Source: Streptomyces lacrimifluminis (lineage in GTDB: Bacteria > Actinomycetota > Actinomycetes > Streptomycetales > Streptomycetaceae). Taken from it: a stretch of DNA of 39,723 bases. The position numbers and the translations under genes are program-made. Under the pieces are notes generated by a model, which saw only the letters and a program-made list of their open reading frames with translations, made no database searches and was not told the DNA's origin. The stretch's first letter is position 1. Each line of letters starts with the position of its first letter. This document shows, in pieces, positions 17,790 to 24,321 of this stretch. Where the stretch lies: NCBI RefSeq assembly GCF_014646095.1, contig NZ_BMMU01000045.1:1-39723 (forward strand), read 5' to 3'.

Positions 17790-17819
17790 GGATCCCTGGA
17801 TCCCTGGATCCCAGGATCC
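17790..17819. repeat. cluster of GGATCC-centred repeats, possible operator
   Basis: Four GGATCC hexamers occur in 30 bases as GGATCCCT, GGATCCCT, GGATCCCA, GGATCC, giving overlapping inverted repeats. TGGATCCA-like palindromes are bound by several GntR/FadR-type regulators, so an operator array is possible. No GntR gene is in the window. The surrounding 17487-17873 has no convincing gene; a 38-codon minus-strand frame starting MHPVEDAESGSLIS lies just beside the repeat (ATG at about 17778). Confidence 0.5.
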
Positions 17820-17873
17820 TCGGACTAACGGAATTCTGTATCCTGACGCCTGAGTTCGCTGATCCAGCGGGTG

Positions 17874-18299
17874 TCAGCCGTCGACAGCCTGGGCAATGTC
17901 CTGCGGGTCCAGACCGGTGAGCTGCGCGATGCGCTGCGCGGGAATCCCGGAGGTGAGCGCCCGGTGAACCAGGGACTGCCAGTCCTGGGTGGTGTCCCGG
18001 AAGCTGAGCAGTTCGGACTCCATGTCCGTCACGGAGCGGGGCGCACAGGCCTGCTCCACCCGCACCGTCTCCTCCTCGCTCAGGGGGACTGGCAGGCGCT
18101 CCGCATCGTCGGGGATGAGCACCTCGGCCCCGGACGGGACGATCCTGACGCATTCGGAAGAGGCGGGGACCCCGTGCGCGTGCAGCCATCCCAGTACTGC
18201 AGGAGTCTCGGCACACTCCAACTCGCCGACGGAGGCCAGGGCCGCGCCCAGACGCGGATGGCGCTCGGGGAGAACGAACAACAAGGCATCGTCGGCCAT
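17874..18299 (-). CDS. hypothetical protein with C-terminal helix-turn-helix-like segment
   Basis: About 141 residues from ATG 18299; TTG 18338 or GTG 18335 would add a dozen residues (VFKFLRESGATT). Codon third positions are strongly G/C through most of the frame, supporting a real gene. The middle is acidic (LSEEETVRVEQACAPRSVTD). The C-terminus LTSGIPAQRIAQLTGLDPQDIAQAVDG resembles a small helix-turn-helix, but the N-terminal 100 residues match no family I know. No strong ribosome site is visible at any candidate start. It may be a regulator or adaptor; this is a weak inference. Confidence 0.55.
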   Translation of the reverse strand: MADDALLFVLPERHPRLGAALASVGELECAETPAVLGWLHAHGVPASSECVRIVPSGAEVLIPDDAERLPVPLSEEETVRVEQACAPRSVTDMESELLSFRDTTQDWQSLVHRALTSGIPAQRIAQLTGLDPQDIAQAVDG

Positions 18300-18474
18300 G
18301 GTTGTGGCACCACTCTCTCGGAGAAACTTGAACACCAACGTGATGCCAATACCCTCGGAAGGCCCTCTGACCCAGAGGGAATCGCCAACTCACCCAGGTG
18401 GATGGCCGGAACCGTCAAAGTGCCCCACCCTGCGAGGAAGCGCTGGTTGGGTGCGCTAAGCTTGATCTTGAGCT

Positions 18475-18830
18475 GGTCGCCGCAACTCCGGTTGGCTGGT
18501 TGCGCGTTGGTGGTCCAAGGAAAGACGCCCCGCTTCCTGTGGGGAAATGCAGGTGCAAGGCCTGCCCGGCGCTCGCTCATGGGGCCCGTCCGTTGTGCGG
18601 ACGGGCCCCATGCGTTGCGCGGCGTGAAAAAACTGGCTGGCTGCGATTTCACCGTTGGCGGCACGCCGGCTCTCGGTAGCCCGGACCTACGAGTAGTCCC
18701 GGCGGACCAGGTCACCGGAGACGGGGCAGCCGCGAAGTCGGCGCAAATCGCGCGGTCGCCGCAACTCCGGTTGTTTGGGTGTGTGTTGGTGGTCCAGGGA
18801 GAGGCGTCACGCCCCTCTGGAGTGAAATGC
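18475..18830. repeat. pair of 76-bp imperfect direct repeats
   Basis: Copies at 18475-18550 and 18754-18830 share the 20-base start GGTCGCCGCAACTCCGGTTG, an internal GTTGGTGGTCCA and the ending GAAATGC, with variable bases between. On the minus strand both read as PWTTN-P-NRSCGD in one frame, but no gene supports a coding role. A strong hairpin lies between them. The pattern suggests an interspersed non-coding repeat family. The stretch 18339-18924 holds no other gene. Confidence 0.7.
18578..18612. terminator. 15-bp hairpin, probable terminator
   Basis: CATGGGGCCCGTCCG (18578-18592) pairs perfectly with 18598-18612 around the loop TTGTG. It lies between the two copies of the 76-bp repeat rather than directly after a gene, so it may belong to the repeat element itself. 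Confidence 0.6.
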
Positions 18831-18924
18831 GGGAGGCGTTCGGCCCCGTCGGCCCGGTGACTGCTCATGACGTACGTCATTCTCCCGACGTGCGTGGCCA
18901 GTGGCGTGCGCGGGGTGGCGGGTG

Positions 18925-19743
18925 TCAGTCGGCCAGTAGGTTGAGTTTCCGGATCTGCTTGTCGAAGACCGCGGCGGGAGCGAGGCGGCGCAACATTCGT
19001 GCGCGCCCGGCCATGGGACCGGCGGTGTAGCGCGGCTTCGGCTTCGGGTCGGTCGCTGCCGCGACGATCACCTTGGCAACAATGGCGGGGTCGTCGCCGT
19101 TCTTGATCGCTGCCTCCATCATGCGGTCGAAGGTGCGCCGCTGATCCGAGTAGGCCTGCAGAGCCGTGTCGGGCCGCGGGCTGCTGGCCTCGAATCCGGT
19201 CCGGGTGTAGGCGGGTTCGACGAGAAGCACCCGGACACCGTGTCCGCGGACCTCGTGGTCCAGGGACTCGGAGTACCCCTCGATCGCATGCTTGGAGGCG
19301 CCGTAGGCGGCCATGTAGGGCGAGGGGAGGAAGCCGACCACGGAGGAGAGATTGATGATGCGTCCGCGCCCCCGGGCGCGCATGTGTGGCAGAACTTCCT
19401 TCACCATGCGCATGACGCCGAACACGTTGATGTCGAAGACGGCCTGAGCCTGCGCGAGAGAGTTTTCCTCGGCCGCGCCCATCAAGCCGATACCCGCATT
19501 GTTGACCAGGACGTCAATCCGCCCGAACCGGTCGACCACCTGCTGGACCGCGGCGGTCACCGACGCATCGCTGGCCACGTCGAGGTCGATGAACGTCATG
19601 CCGTCGAGCGGGGTGACACGCGAGACGTCGCGGCTCGTGCCGACCACGTCGAAACCCGCAGCGATCAGGGCGAGTGCGGCTTCCTTCCCGATGCCGGACG
19701 ACGCACCTGTCACAAGTGCCACCGGCCGAGTTGTCGTCATCAT
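18925..19743 (-). CDS. short-chain dehydrogenase/reductase (SDR)
   Basis: A 272-residue classical SDR. The cofactor motif TGASSGIG is at residues 12-19, NNAG at 81-84, the catalytic Ser in NLSSVVG (133/134), Tyr147 and Lys151 in YGASK. The residue after the second strand (TSRD, Arg38) suggests NADP(H). The substrate cannot be predicted; the family oxidises alcohols or reduces ketones. The start MMTTTRP has GGGAG five bases upstream. Two perfect TetR-type palindromes lie 22-60 bases before the start codon, so the gene is probably repressed until a ligand is present. The usual neighbouring tetR gene is missing. Confidence 0.93.
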   Translation of the reverse strand: MMTTTRPVALVTGASSGIGKEAALALIAAGFDVVGTSRDVSRVTPLDGMTFIDLDVASDASVTAAVQQVVDRFGRIDVLVNNAGIGLMGAAEENSLAQAQAVFDINVFGVMRMVKEVLPHMRARGRGRIINLSSVVGFLPSPYMAAYGASKHAIEGYSESLDHEVRGHGVRVLLVEPAYTRTGFEASSPRPDTALQAYSDQRRTFDRMMEAAIKNGDDPAIVAKVIVAAATDPKPKPRYTAGPMAGRARMLRRLAPAAVFDKQIRKLNLLAD

Positions 19744-19764
19744 AGGCTCCCGAACCCTTGAGGT

Positions 19765-19803
19765 AAACCGATCGGTTTTCAGTAACGGTAAACCGATCGG
19801 TTT
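19765..19803. promoter_or_regulatory. tandem TetR-type operators of the SDR gene
   Basis: The 14-base palindrome AAACCGATCGGTTT occurs at 19765-19778 and again at 19790-19803, 25 bases centre to centre. Flanking bases (GGT before, TTC/TCC after) are also similar. The perfect symmetry and location directly before the SDR start fit binding of two TetR-family dimers. Confidence 0.85.
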
Positions 19804-20204
19804 CCGTGCGCAAGTCCACGTGGGGGAACTCTCCTGGGCCCTTTGTCGGCTCCCTCGGCTCCGTGGCAGTAAGGCGCGCCTGGTCCGGGGGCGCGGGTGA
19901 GGCCTGGCGAACTGCGCATGACGATCCCCGGACGCGGACGCCTGAGGCCCGACGGCGGCCGATCTCGTCGTCCGTCAGGTGACGGTCCCGGGATGTGCCC
20001 TCGGGCGGGTGGCGTGCACGGAACCGCGTGTCGTGGGGGGGGCGACGGCGGGTGCCTTGAGGGGGGCCGTCCGTGATCACGCTGGGGTAGCCTCGTGCGG
20101 CTTCCAGTTCCCGTGGGGTTCCCTGAAAGATCTTGCGGGATATGTGGGGCACGACTGCGGGTCACAACAGGCGTTCACGTCCTCCATAGGACGGTGGACG
20201 GACC

Positions 20205-20360
20205 CACGGTCGTCGTGCCACTCAGGTGCCGAAGTGCGGCGCGGAAGTGGTCTCGCTCGGTGGGGTACAGGCCGGGCGTGGGTTCATCGGGCAGCAGCCC
20301 GGGGTTGCTCGCCAAGGCCTTGGCGATTCCGATTGCAGACAACTCCTGGCGGCGCGGTGA
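20205..20360 (-). pseudogene. remnant of an ABC-transporter ATPase
   Basis: The minus strand encodes RRQELSAIGIAKALASNPGL, then LPDEPTPGLYPTERDHFRAA and LRHLSGTTTV. This corresponds to the signature helix, Walker B (degenerate: LLxADEPT has become LLPDEPT) and D-loop (GLDP has become GLYP) of an ABC ATPase of the daunorubicin-resistance/natA type. Walker A, the H-loop and both ends are absent. It is a roughly 50-codon scrap. The rest of 19804-20500 holds nothing else recognisable apart from the promoter region of the next gene. Confidence 0.65.
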
Positions 20361-20500
20361 GCCGCTGGGTCCATGTGCCGCCGGACCGTTCATCTGGATC
20401 AAAGGCTGTCGGGGCTGAGACGCGCAGGAGACGTTTGTTCGGGCGTAATCGGTGCAGACGATGAGCTGACACAACCTTTATCCAGGAAGCGGAGGAAACC

Positions 20501-20779
20501 ATGGGCATCATCGCGTGGATCGTCATCGGCCTGCTCGCCGGCGTCATCGCCAAGGCCCTGATGCCGGGCAAGGACCCCGGCGGCATCATCATCACCATGC
20601 TCATCGGTATCGCCGGTGGTCTGCTCGGCGGCTGGCTCGGCAAGGTGATATTCGGCGTCGACTCCATCGACGGGTTCTTCGACGTCTCGACCTGGATCGC
20701 CGCGATCGTCGGCTCCTTCATCCTGCTCGCTCTCTACCGCGTCGTCACCGGTAACCGGCATTCGAGCCGTCACGCATGA
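20501..20779 (+). CDS. GlsB/YeaQ/YmgE family stress-response membrane protein
   Basis: A 92-residue protein of the transglycosylase-associated (GlsB/YeaQ) family. It begins MGIIAWIVIGLLAGVIAKAL, continues with the glycine-rich second helix MLIGIAGGLLGGWLGKVIFG and a third helix, TWIAAIVGSFILLALYRVVT. Family proteins sit in the cytoplasmic membrane and are induced by general stress; the molecular role is not established. The ribosome site GGAGG seven bases before the ATG fixes the start. The gene is of normal length and complete. Confidence 0.93.
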   Translation: MGIIAWIVIGLLAGVIAKALMPGKDPGGIIITMLIGIAGGLLGGWLGKVIFGVDSIDGFFDVSTWIAAIVGSFILLALYRVVTGNRHSSRHA

Positions 20780-21011
20780 CCCGCTGAGGGCAATACATGT
20801 GCGACTTGCTGGGCGGCTCCCCCTGTTTCACGGGACGGGAGCCGTCGGCCTGTCGGGGAGTAACAGGCCTCACGGGTCTGGCGATGTCGTGTTGTCTCAC
20901 GAGGCGTCCGTAAAAACCGTCAGCCTTTTCCAGCCTGAATTTGCGGGTCACGGGGTCGGCGTGGGGCGGGGGCGGCGTGCTCGGCCTGGTCAGGTCCTTG
21001 GTCGACATCAT
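20780..21011 (-). pseudogene. possible short gene remnant
   Basis: A minus-strand frame starts at ATG 21011 (or 21008) and reads MSTKDLTRPSTPPPPHADPV, then RLEKADGFYGRLVRQHDIARP. The first 23 codons have almost only G/C at the third position; after that the bias fades, and the frame runs into the end of the GlsB gene on the other strand. There is no good ribosome site. It may be the 5' end of a gene whose remainder has been lost. Confidence 0.25.
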
Positions 21012-21072
21012 GTGATGGTCCGCCAGCGGCGGAATGCGCTGACACCTGGACGTGCTGCTCTTTCGGAGTTTC

Positions 21073-21516
21073 CTACCAGTATGTGGCCGGTCCCGTGATG
21101 ACCCAGCCGGCGTCGGTGGGCCTGACCCAGAAGCCCAATGCCACCTTGATTATCTGCGTGCGGTAGGTGATCTCAACGTTGACATGACTGCCGGTGTGGC
21201 CCCAGAAGAAGCCCGCGAGATCGAGTTCGCCGAGCCAGGACAGGTCCTGCTCCCACTCGTCGGCAGCAGGGCTGCCACTCGCCTCGTCCTCATCGGCACT
21301 CGCTTCGACGGAACCGGTCCACAGCGACTTGAGCACATGCCGGACCGGGCAGTGATCGATGAGCTGTTCGGCCTCAGGGGTCCTCCCAGCTCGGAGCAGG
21401 CTGAAGTAGCCGCGTAGGACCGCTTCGACGTCGGTCTCGGCAGGGCGCTCCGTCCAGATCTTCACCGCGAGATCATACGAGTTCGGTGACGCCATGGAGC
21501 GGTTTACCTTGGACAT
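21073..21516 (-). CDS. hypothetical protein
   Basis: 147 residues, or 140 if translation starts at the second ATG (MASPNSYDL). No signal peptide or membrane helix. The N-terminal half has helices (AVLRGYFSLLRAGRTPEAEQ) and an acidic linker (EASADEDEASGS). The C-terminal half is strand-rich and aromatic (LAGFFWGHTGSHVNVEITYR, VALGFWVRPTDAGWVITGP), a pattern like the nuclear-transport-factor-2 fold, though I cannot confirm it. Codon bias supports a real gene. It stands alone on the minus strand; a long hairpin lies just upstream of its start. Confidence 0.65.
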   Translation of the reverse strand: MSKVNRSMASPNSYDLAVKIWTERPAETDVEAVLRGYFSLLRAGRTPEAEQLIDHCPVRHVLKSLWTGSVEASADEDEASGSPAADEWEQDLSWLGELDLAGFFWGHTGSHVNVEITYRTQIIKVALGFWVRPTDAGWVITGPATYW

Positions 21517-21524
21517 CGCGGGCG

Positions 21525-21592
21525 GCGGGGGCTGGCGTGGGACGGGGCTGCGGTGCCGCGAGCACCCACCCCCGTCCCATGCCAGCCCCCGC
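21525..21592. terminator. 23-bp stem hairpin followed by TTTT
   Basis: Arms 21525-21547 and 21570-21592 pair at all but one position (a G-U pair), with a 22-base loop. The sequence GCGTTTT follows on the plus strand, so it would terminate plus-strand transcription. It lies at the 5' edge of the minus-strand hypothetical gene, where it may also shield that gene or act in its leader. Confidence 0.6.
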
Positions 21593-21679
21593 GTTTTGGC
21601 ACCACTTGGAGGGTGGCTGCCCCACCGGGCTGTATCTCGGCTGACCCTCTATCTATCCCTTGTCTCATGAACTCAGCCG

Positions 21680-22117
21680 ATGGAGACAGCACTGACACTC
21701 GGCGGCAGCGGGTTTGCGCTGCTCTTCGAAGTCGGCATCGAACGCACACACGGCGAATACCGAACCATCCTGAGTTCGACGAACTGGTCTCGCCTCCGAG
21801 AATCGGGAGAAGCCGCCGCCTGGGTTACATCTTGCAAGCGAGTAGGCCCCGCTGATCTGCCGGGCAGGATCGTCGCCGTGCCCAATGAACCCTGGCTCGA
21901 TGAAGAAAGCCCGTGCAGTTCACCGAGCAGCGAGGTTGTGCTGTTCCGTGACGACATTTCCTGTGGCTGCGTAACTGGCATGAACACGCGACACCGGCTA
22001 TCGCCGAGCTTGGGCAGCGCTTGGCGATCCCAGGGGCAGAAGGATGCCGTTCCGTCGTCGCAGCTCTTCCCTGGCAGGCTTGACGGCATGGCAGGCGAAA
22101 TTCGAGCACGGAGGTAG
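21680..22117 (+). CDS. hypothetical protein, doubtful
   Basis: A frame of 145 codons starting METALTLGGSGFALLFEVGI. The first 100 residues look protein-like (ERTHGEYRTILSSTNW, LPGRIVAVPNEPWLDEESP). Third-position G/C is only moderate, and no ribosome site precedes the ATG. No family is recognised. The opposite strand has a frame of similar length with less protein-like composition. The neighbouring oxidoreductase is a clear pseudogene, so this may also be decayed. Confidence 0.3.
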   Translation: METALTLGGSGFALLFEVGIERTHGEYRTILSSTNWSRLRESGEAAAWVTSCKRVGPADLPGRIVAVPNEPWLDEESPCSSPSSEVVLFRDDISCGCVTGMNTRHRLSPSLGSAWRSQGQKDAVPSSQLFPGRLDGMAGEIRARR

Positions 22118-22128
22118 CCGCTGGTCAG

Positions 22129-22620
22129 CGGGTGATGGTCAATGGCGCAGGCGGTGGCGTTGGTGGATTCGTCAGGCAGCTCGCGGAATATGCCGGAGCC
22201 GAAGTGATCGCCAAGGCCGGTGCGCGAAGCGTTGGCGTGGCCCGGAGGTAGGGCGCGGACCAAGTGATCGACTACATCGCAGGGCCGGGGGGCGTGCGTC
22301 GCTCGGCGGCCTGGTGGACATGCTGCTCAATCTGGTCCCGCTGAACTCGCCGGACGCCGCAGTTCTGGCGCCTCTGGTGGGCCGGGCGGGCGTGTTGTCT
22401 CGATCGCGCCCCGGTCGAGTCACCTGTCGATGCAGGGGCGACTGCGACGCACATGGTTGCCCGAAACGATGGAGCGCAACTGGCGGCGCTGGTGGAACTC
22501 GTCGAGGCGGGTGCGGTCACCATCGACTCGGCGAGTCACATCTAGGTGACCGGCCTCGCAGACGTCCACCGCCTCAGGGAAGCCGGCCGGACCCGAGGCA
22601 AGGTCGTCATCATTCCTTGA
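22129..22620 (+). pseudogene. frameshifted zinc-type alcohol dehydrogenase/quinone oxidoreductase
   Basis: Successive frames encode consecutive parts of an MDR-family oxidoreductase. The Rossmann motif region VMVNGAGGGVGGFVRQLAEY and AGAEVIA is followed by an in-frame TAG at 22249, then GADQVIDYIAGP. A second frame gives LVDMLLNLVPLNSPDAAVLA. A third gives AGATATHMVARNDGAQLAAL, an internal stop (SASHI then TAG at 22543), and the usual C-terminus DVHRLREAGRTRGKVVIIP before TGA 22620. At least two frameshifts and two stops show the gene is dead. The N-terminal catalytic domain is missing upstream. Confidence 0.85.
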
Positions 22621-22879
22621 GACTGGGCGGACGCACGTTCACGTCAACTCCCGCGCACCCCACTGGTGTTACCCGATCAGCGGCCAGGCTGAAAGCCCTC
22701 ACTGCGTTGTGCGCACGACACGAAGGGTGGACCCGGTCCGCAAGGACATGGCCCTCGGGCCTGTCGCGGGAGGACCGGGTGCTGCCGATCGCCTCACAGC
22801 GTGATCAGACATTCCGCCAGGACAGCCCAGGCTGCCTGTCGGCGGCATTCTGCACCCCACTCCCTGCGGGTGGGTGCGG

Positions 22880-23026
22880 TCAGCGACGGCCACGGAATTT
22901 GCTCAGCAGGCTCTTGGCCTGGCTCCGGCGACGAGGGTCGGCTGCGGCCCGCCGTGCCTGCTCGGCCGTACGACGCCCTTGAGGGCTCTTGGCGAACTGC
23001 TTGATACGTTCGATCATGCGCGGCAT
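22880..23026 (-). CDS. 48-residue basic protein, conserved-looking
   Basis: A very short gene reading MPRMIERIKQFAKSPQGRRT, then AEQARRAAADPRRRSQAKSL and ending LLSKFRGRR. Eighteen of 48 residues are Arg or Lys. GGAG stands six bases before ATG 23026. Another in-frame ATG lies 12 bases earlier but overlaps that ribosome site. The amphipathic basic helices suggest a nucleic-acid or membrane-surface binding peptide. I recall similar short proteins in streptomycete genomes but know no function. Confidence 0.7.
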   Translation of the reverse strand: MPRMIERIKQFAKSPQGRRTAEQARRAAADPRRRSQAKSLLSKFRGRR

Positions 23027-23437
23027 TTGTGGCTCCATCCCTCGGTACGGCGAATACCTTCCTTGGCTCGACTACCCCTTTTGGGGCCACTCAGCCCTCC
23101 CAGCCGCTGGTCGGTGCAGGTGTTCACTGAGGTCCCGCGACGGTCAGCTCACCGTTACGGGACCAGGGACCAGGGACCAGCGGCAGGGGCCAGGGCCCGT
23201 CGGATCGAGGGCCGGTCGGCCGCACAGCGCCCGGCAGCGCCCGGCAGGGAAGCGGCGCCGGTGACTGAGCGAGCAAGTACGCGTCCGGAGATCGATGATG
23301 ACGAGGGGCAGCGCCTGCTGCGGATGATCCGCTGGGCCCCGGTTCGGTGATTGCCGGGTTGTGCCGATCTGCCGTGGGCACGATCCCCCGTGCGGCGGCT
23401 TGCCCAGGCCGGGCGTTTCGGCCGAGACGGAGGAGCG
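23027..23437. other. 411-bp gap with a small tandem repeat
   Basis: Three perfect copies of GGGACCA stand at 23159-23179. No gene is supported. The final bases carry GGAGGAGC, the ribosome site of the DUF402 gene. Confidence 0.5.
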
Positions 23438-24082
23438 GTGCGCAGTTTCGAGACGGGGCAGACGGTCGTACGGCGGGATGTACACCGTAGTGGGCGGGTG
23501 TGGAGCGAGCAGGCACTGCGTGTCGTCGCCGACACAGGTGAGGCGCTGGTGACCGCGTGTGCGCCGGGAGCGGAGGCGCGCTGGCCCGCCTTGTACGTAA
23601 AGGCCCGTGCCGACGGTGACCGTTCGGTGCGTACGGAGGCGTTCGAAGCCATGGCGGCGGGGGAGTGGGACCTTGCGGACAGTCGGTGGGAGGAGACCGA
23701 GCTGCTGTTGTGGAAGTCGCCCGACCTGTGGTTCAGCGTCAATGCCTTCTTCGTCCCCTCCGGCGGCGGGCGCCGGTTGCGGAACTGGTACGTGAACTTC
23801 GAGCACCCGACGGTCCGGACCGCCAAGGGGTTCGACACCTTCGACCTGGCTGTGGACCTGGTCGTCGACCCCGATCTGAGCCGGTGGCGCTGGAAGGACG
23901 AAGACGAGTACGCCCATGGGCGTCGGCTCGGCATCGTCTCCGAGGCGGAGCACCGGGCCGTGGACGCTGCGCGCACCCAGGTCCTCGCCATGATCGAGGA
24001 ACGCTCCGGTCCCTTCGGGGACGCCGACGCATGGGCCGGCTGGCGGTGGGACCCCGCCTGGCCCGCGCCGCGCCTGCCGTAA
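23438..24082 (+). CDS. DUF402 domain protein
   Basis: 214 residues from GTG 23438, directly behind GGAGGAGCG. The N-terminal half is strand-rich (VVRRDVHRSGRVWSEQALRV). The DUF402 core follows at about residues 100-185: WKSPDLWFSVNAFFVPSGGG, then LRNWYVNFEHPTVRTAKGFD, then the acidic DLAVDLVVDPDLS and WKDEDEY. In characterised relatives this fold hydrolyses nucleoside di- and triphosphates using the conserved Trp-Tyr and acidic cluster. Whether this protein does so is inference. It is cytoplasmic and complete, upstream of the channel-like gene on the same strand with a 239-base gap. Confidence 0.85.
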   Translation: MRSFETGQTVVRRDVHRSGRVWSEQALRVVADTGEALVTACAPGAEARWPALYVKARADGDRSVRTEAFEAMAAGEWDLADSRWEETELLLWKSPDLWFSVNAFFVPSGGGRRLRNWYVNFEHPTVRTAKGFDTFDLAVDLVVDPDLSRWRWKDEDEYAHGRRLGIVSEAEHRAVDAARTQVLAMIEERSGPFGDADAWAGWRWDPAWPAPRLP

Positions 24083-24321
24083 CCGGCCGGCCCGGATCTC
24101 GGGCGCTGTCACCTCCGCCGGCTCGTTGCCTGAGCGGTCGAGTCGTCGCGGGGCTCCGGGCGGCCAAGTCACTCAAGCCAGTCGCGCCCGCGGGCTCTGC
24201 CCAGGTTTCAGCCCGTGTCGTTGCCCGAAAGAGTGAAGGTCCCGGTGGAACGGCGTGTCGCGGATGGCGGAACCGGCACGCTTCGACTTCCGGAGGCGGG
24301 TGCAGAGATCAGGGGGCTGAC

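Noticed and set aside
17790..17819. CRISPR-like array
   Set aside because: Units are only 6-8 bases, with no spacers and no cas genes.
23159..23179. GGGACCA triplet repeat as a replication or regulatory iteron array
   Set aside because: Only three short copies, no origin genes nearby; kept as a minor note in the gap entry.
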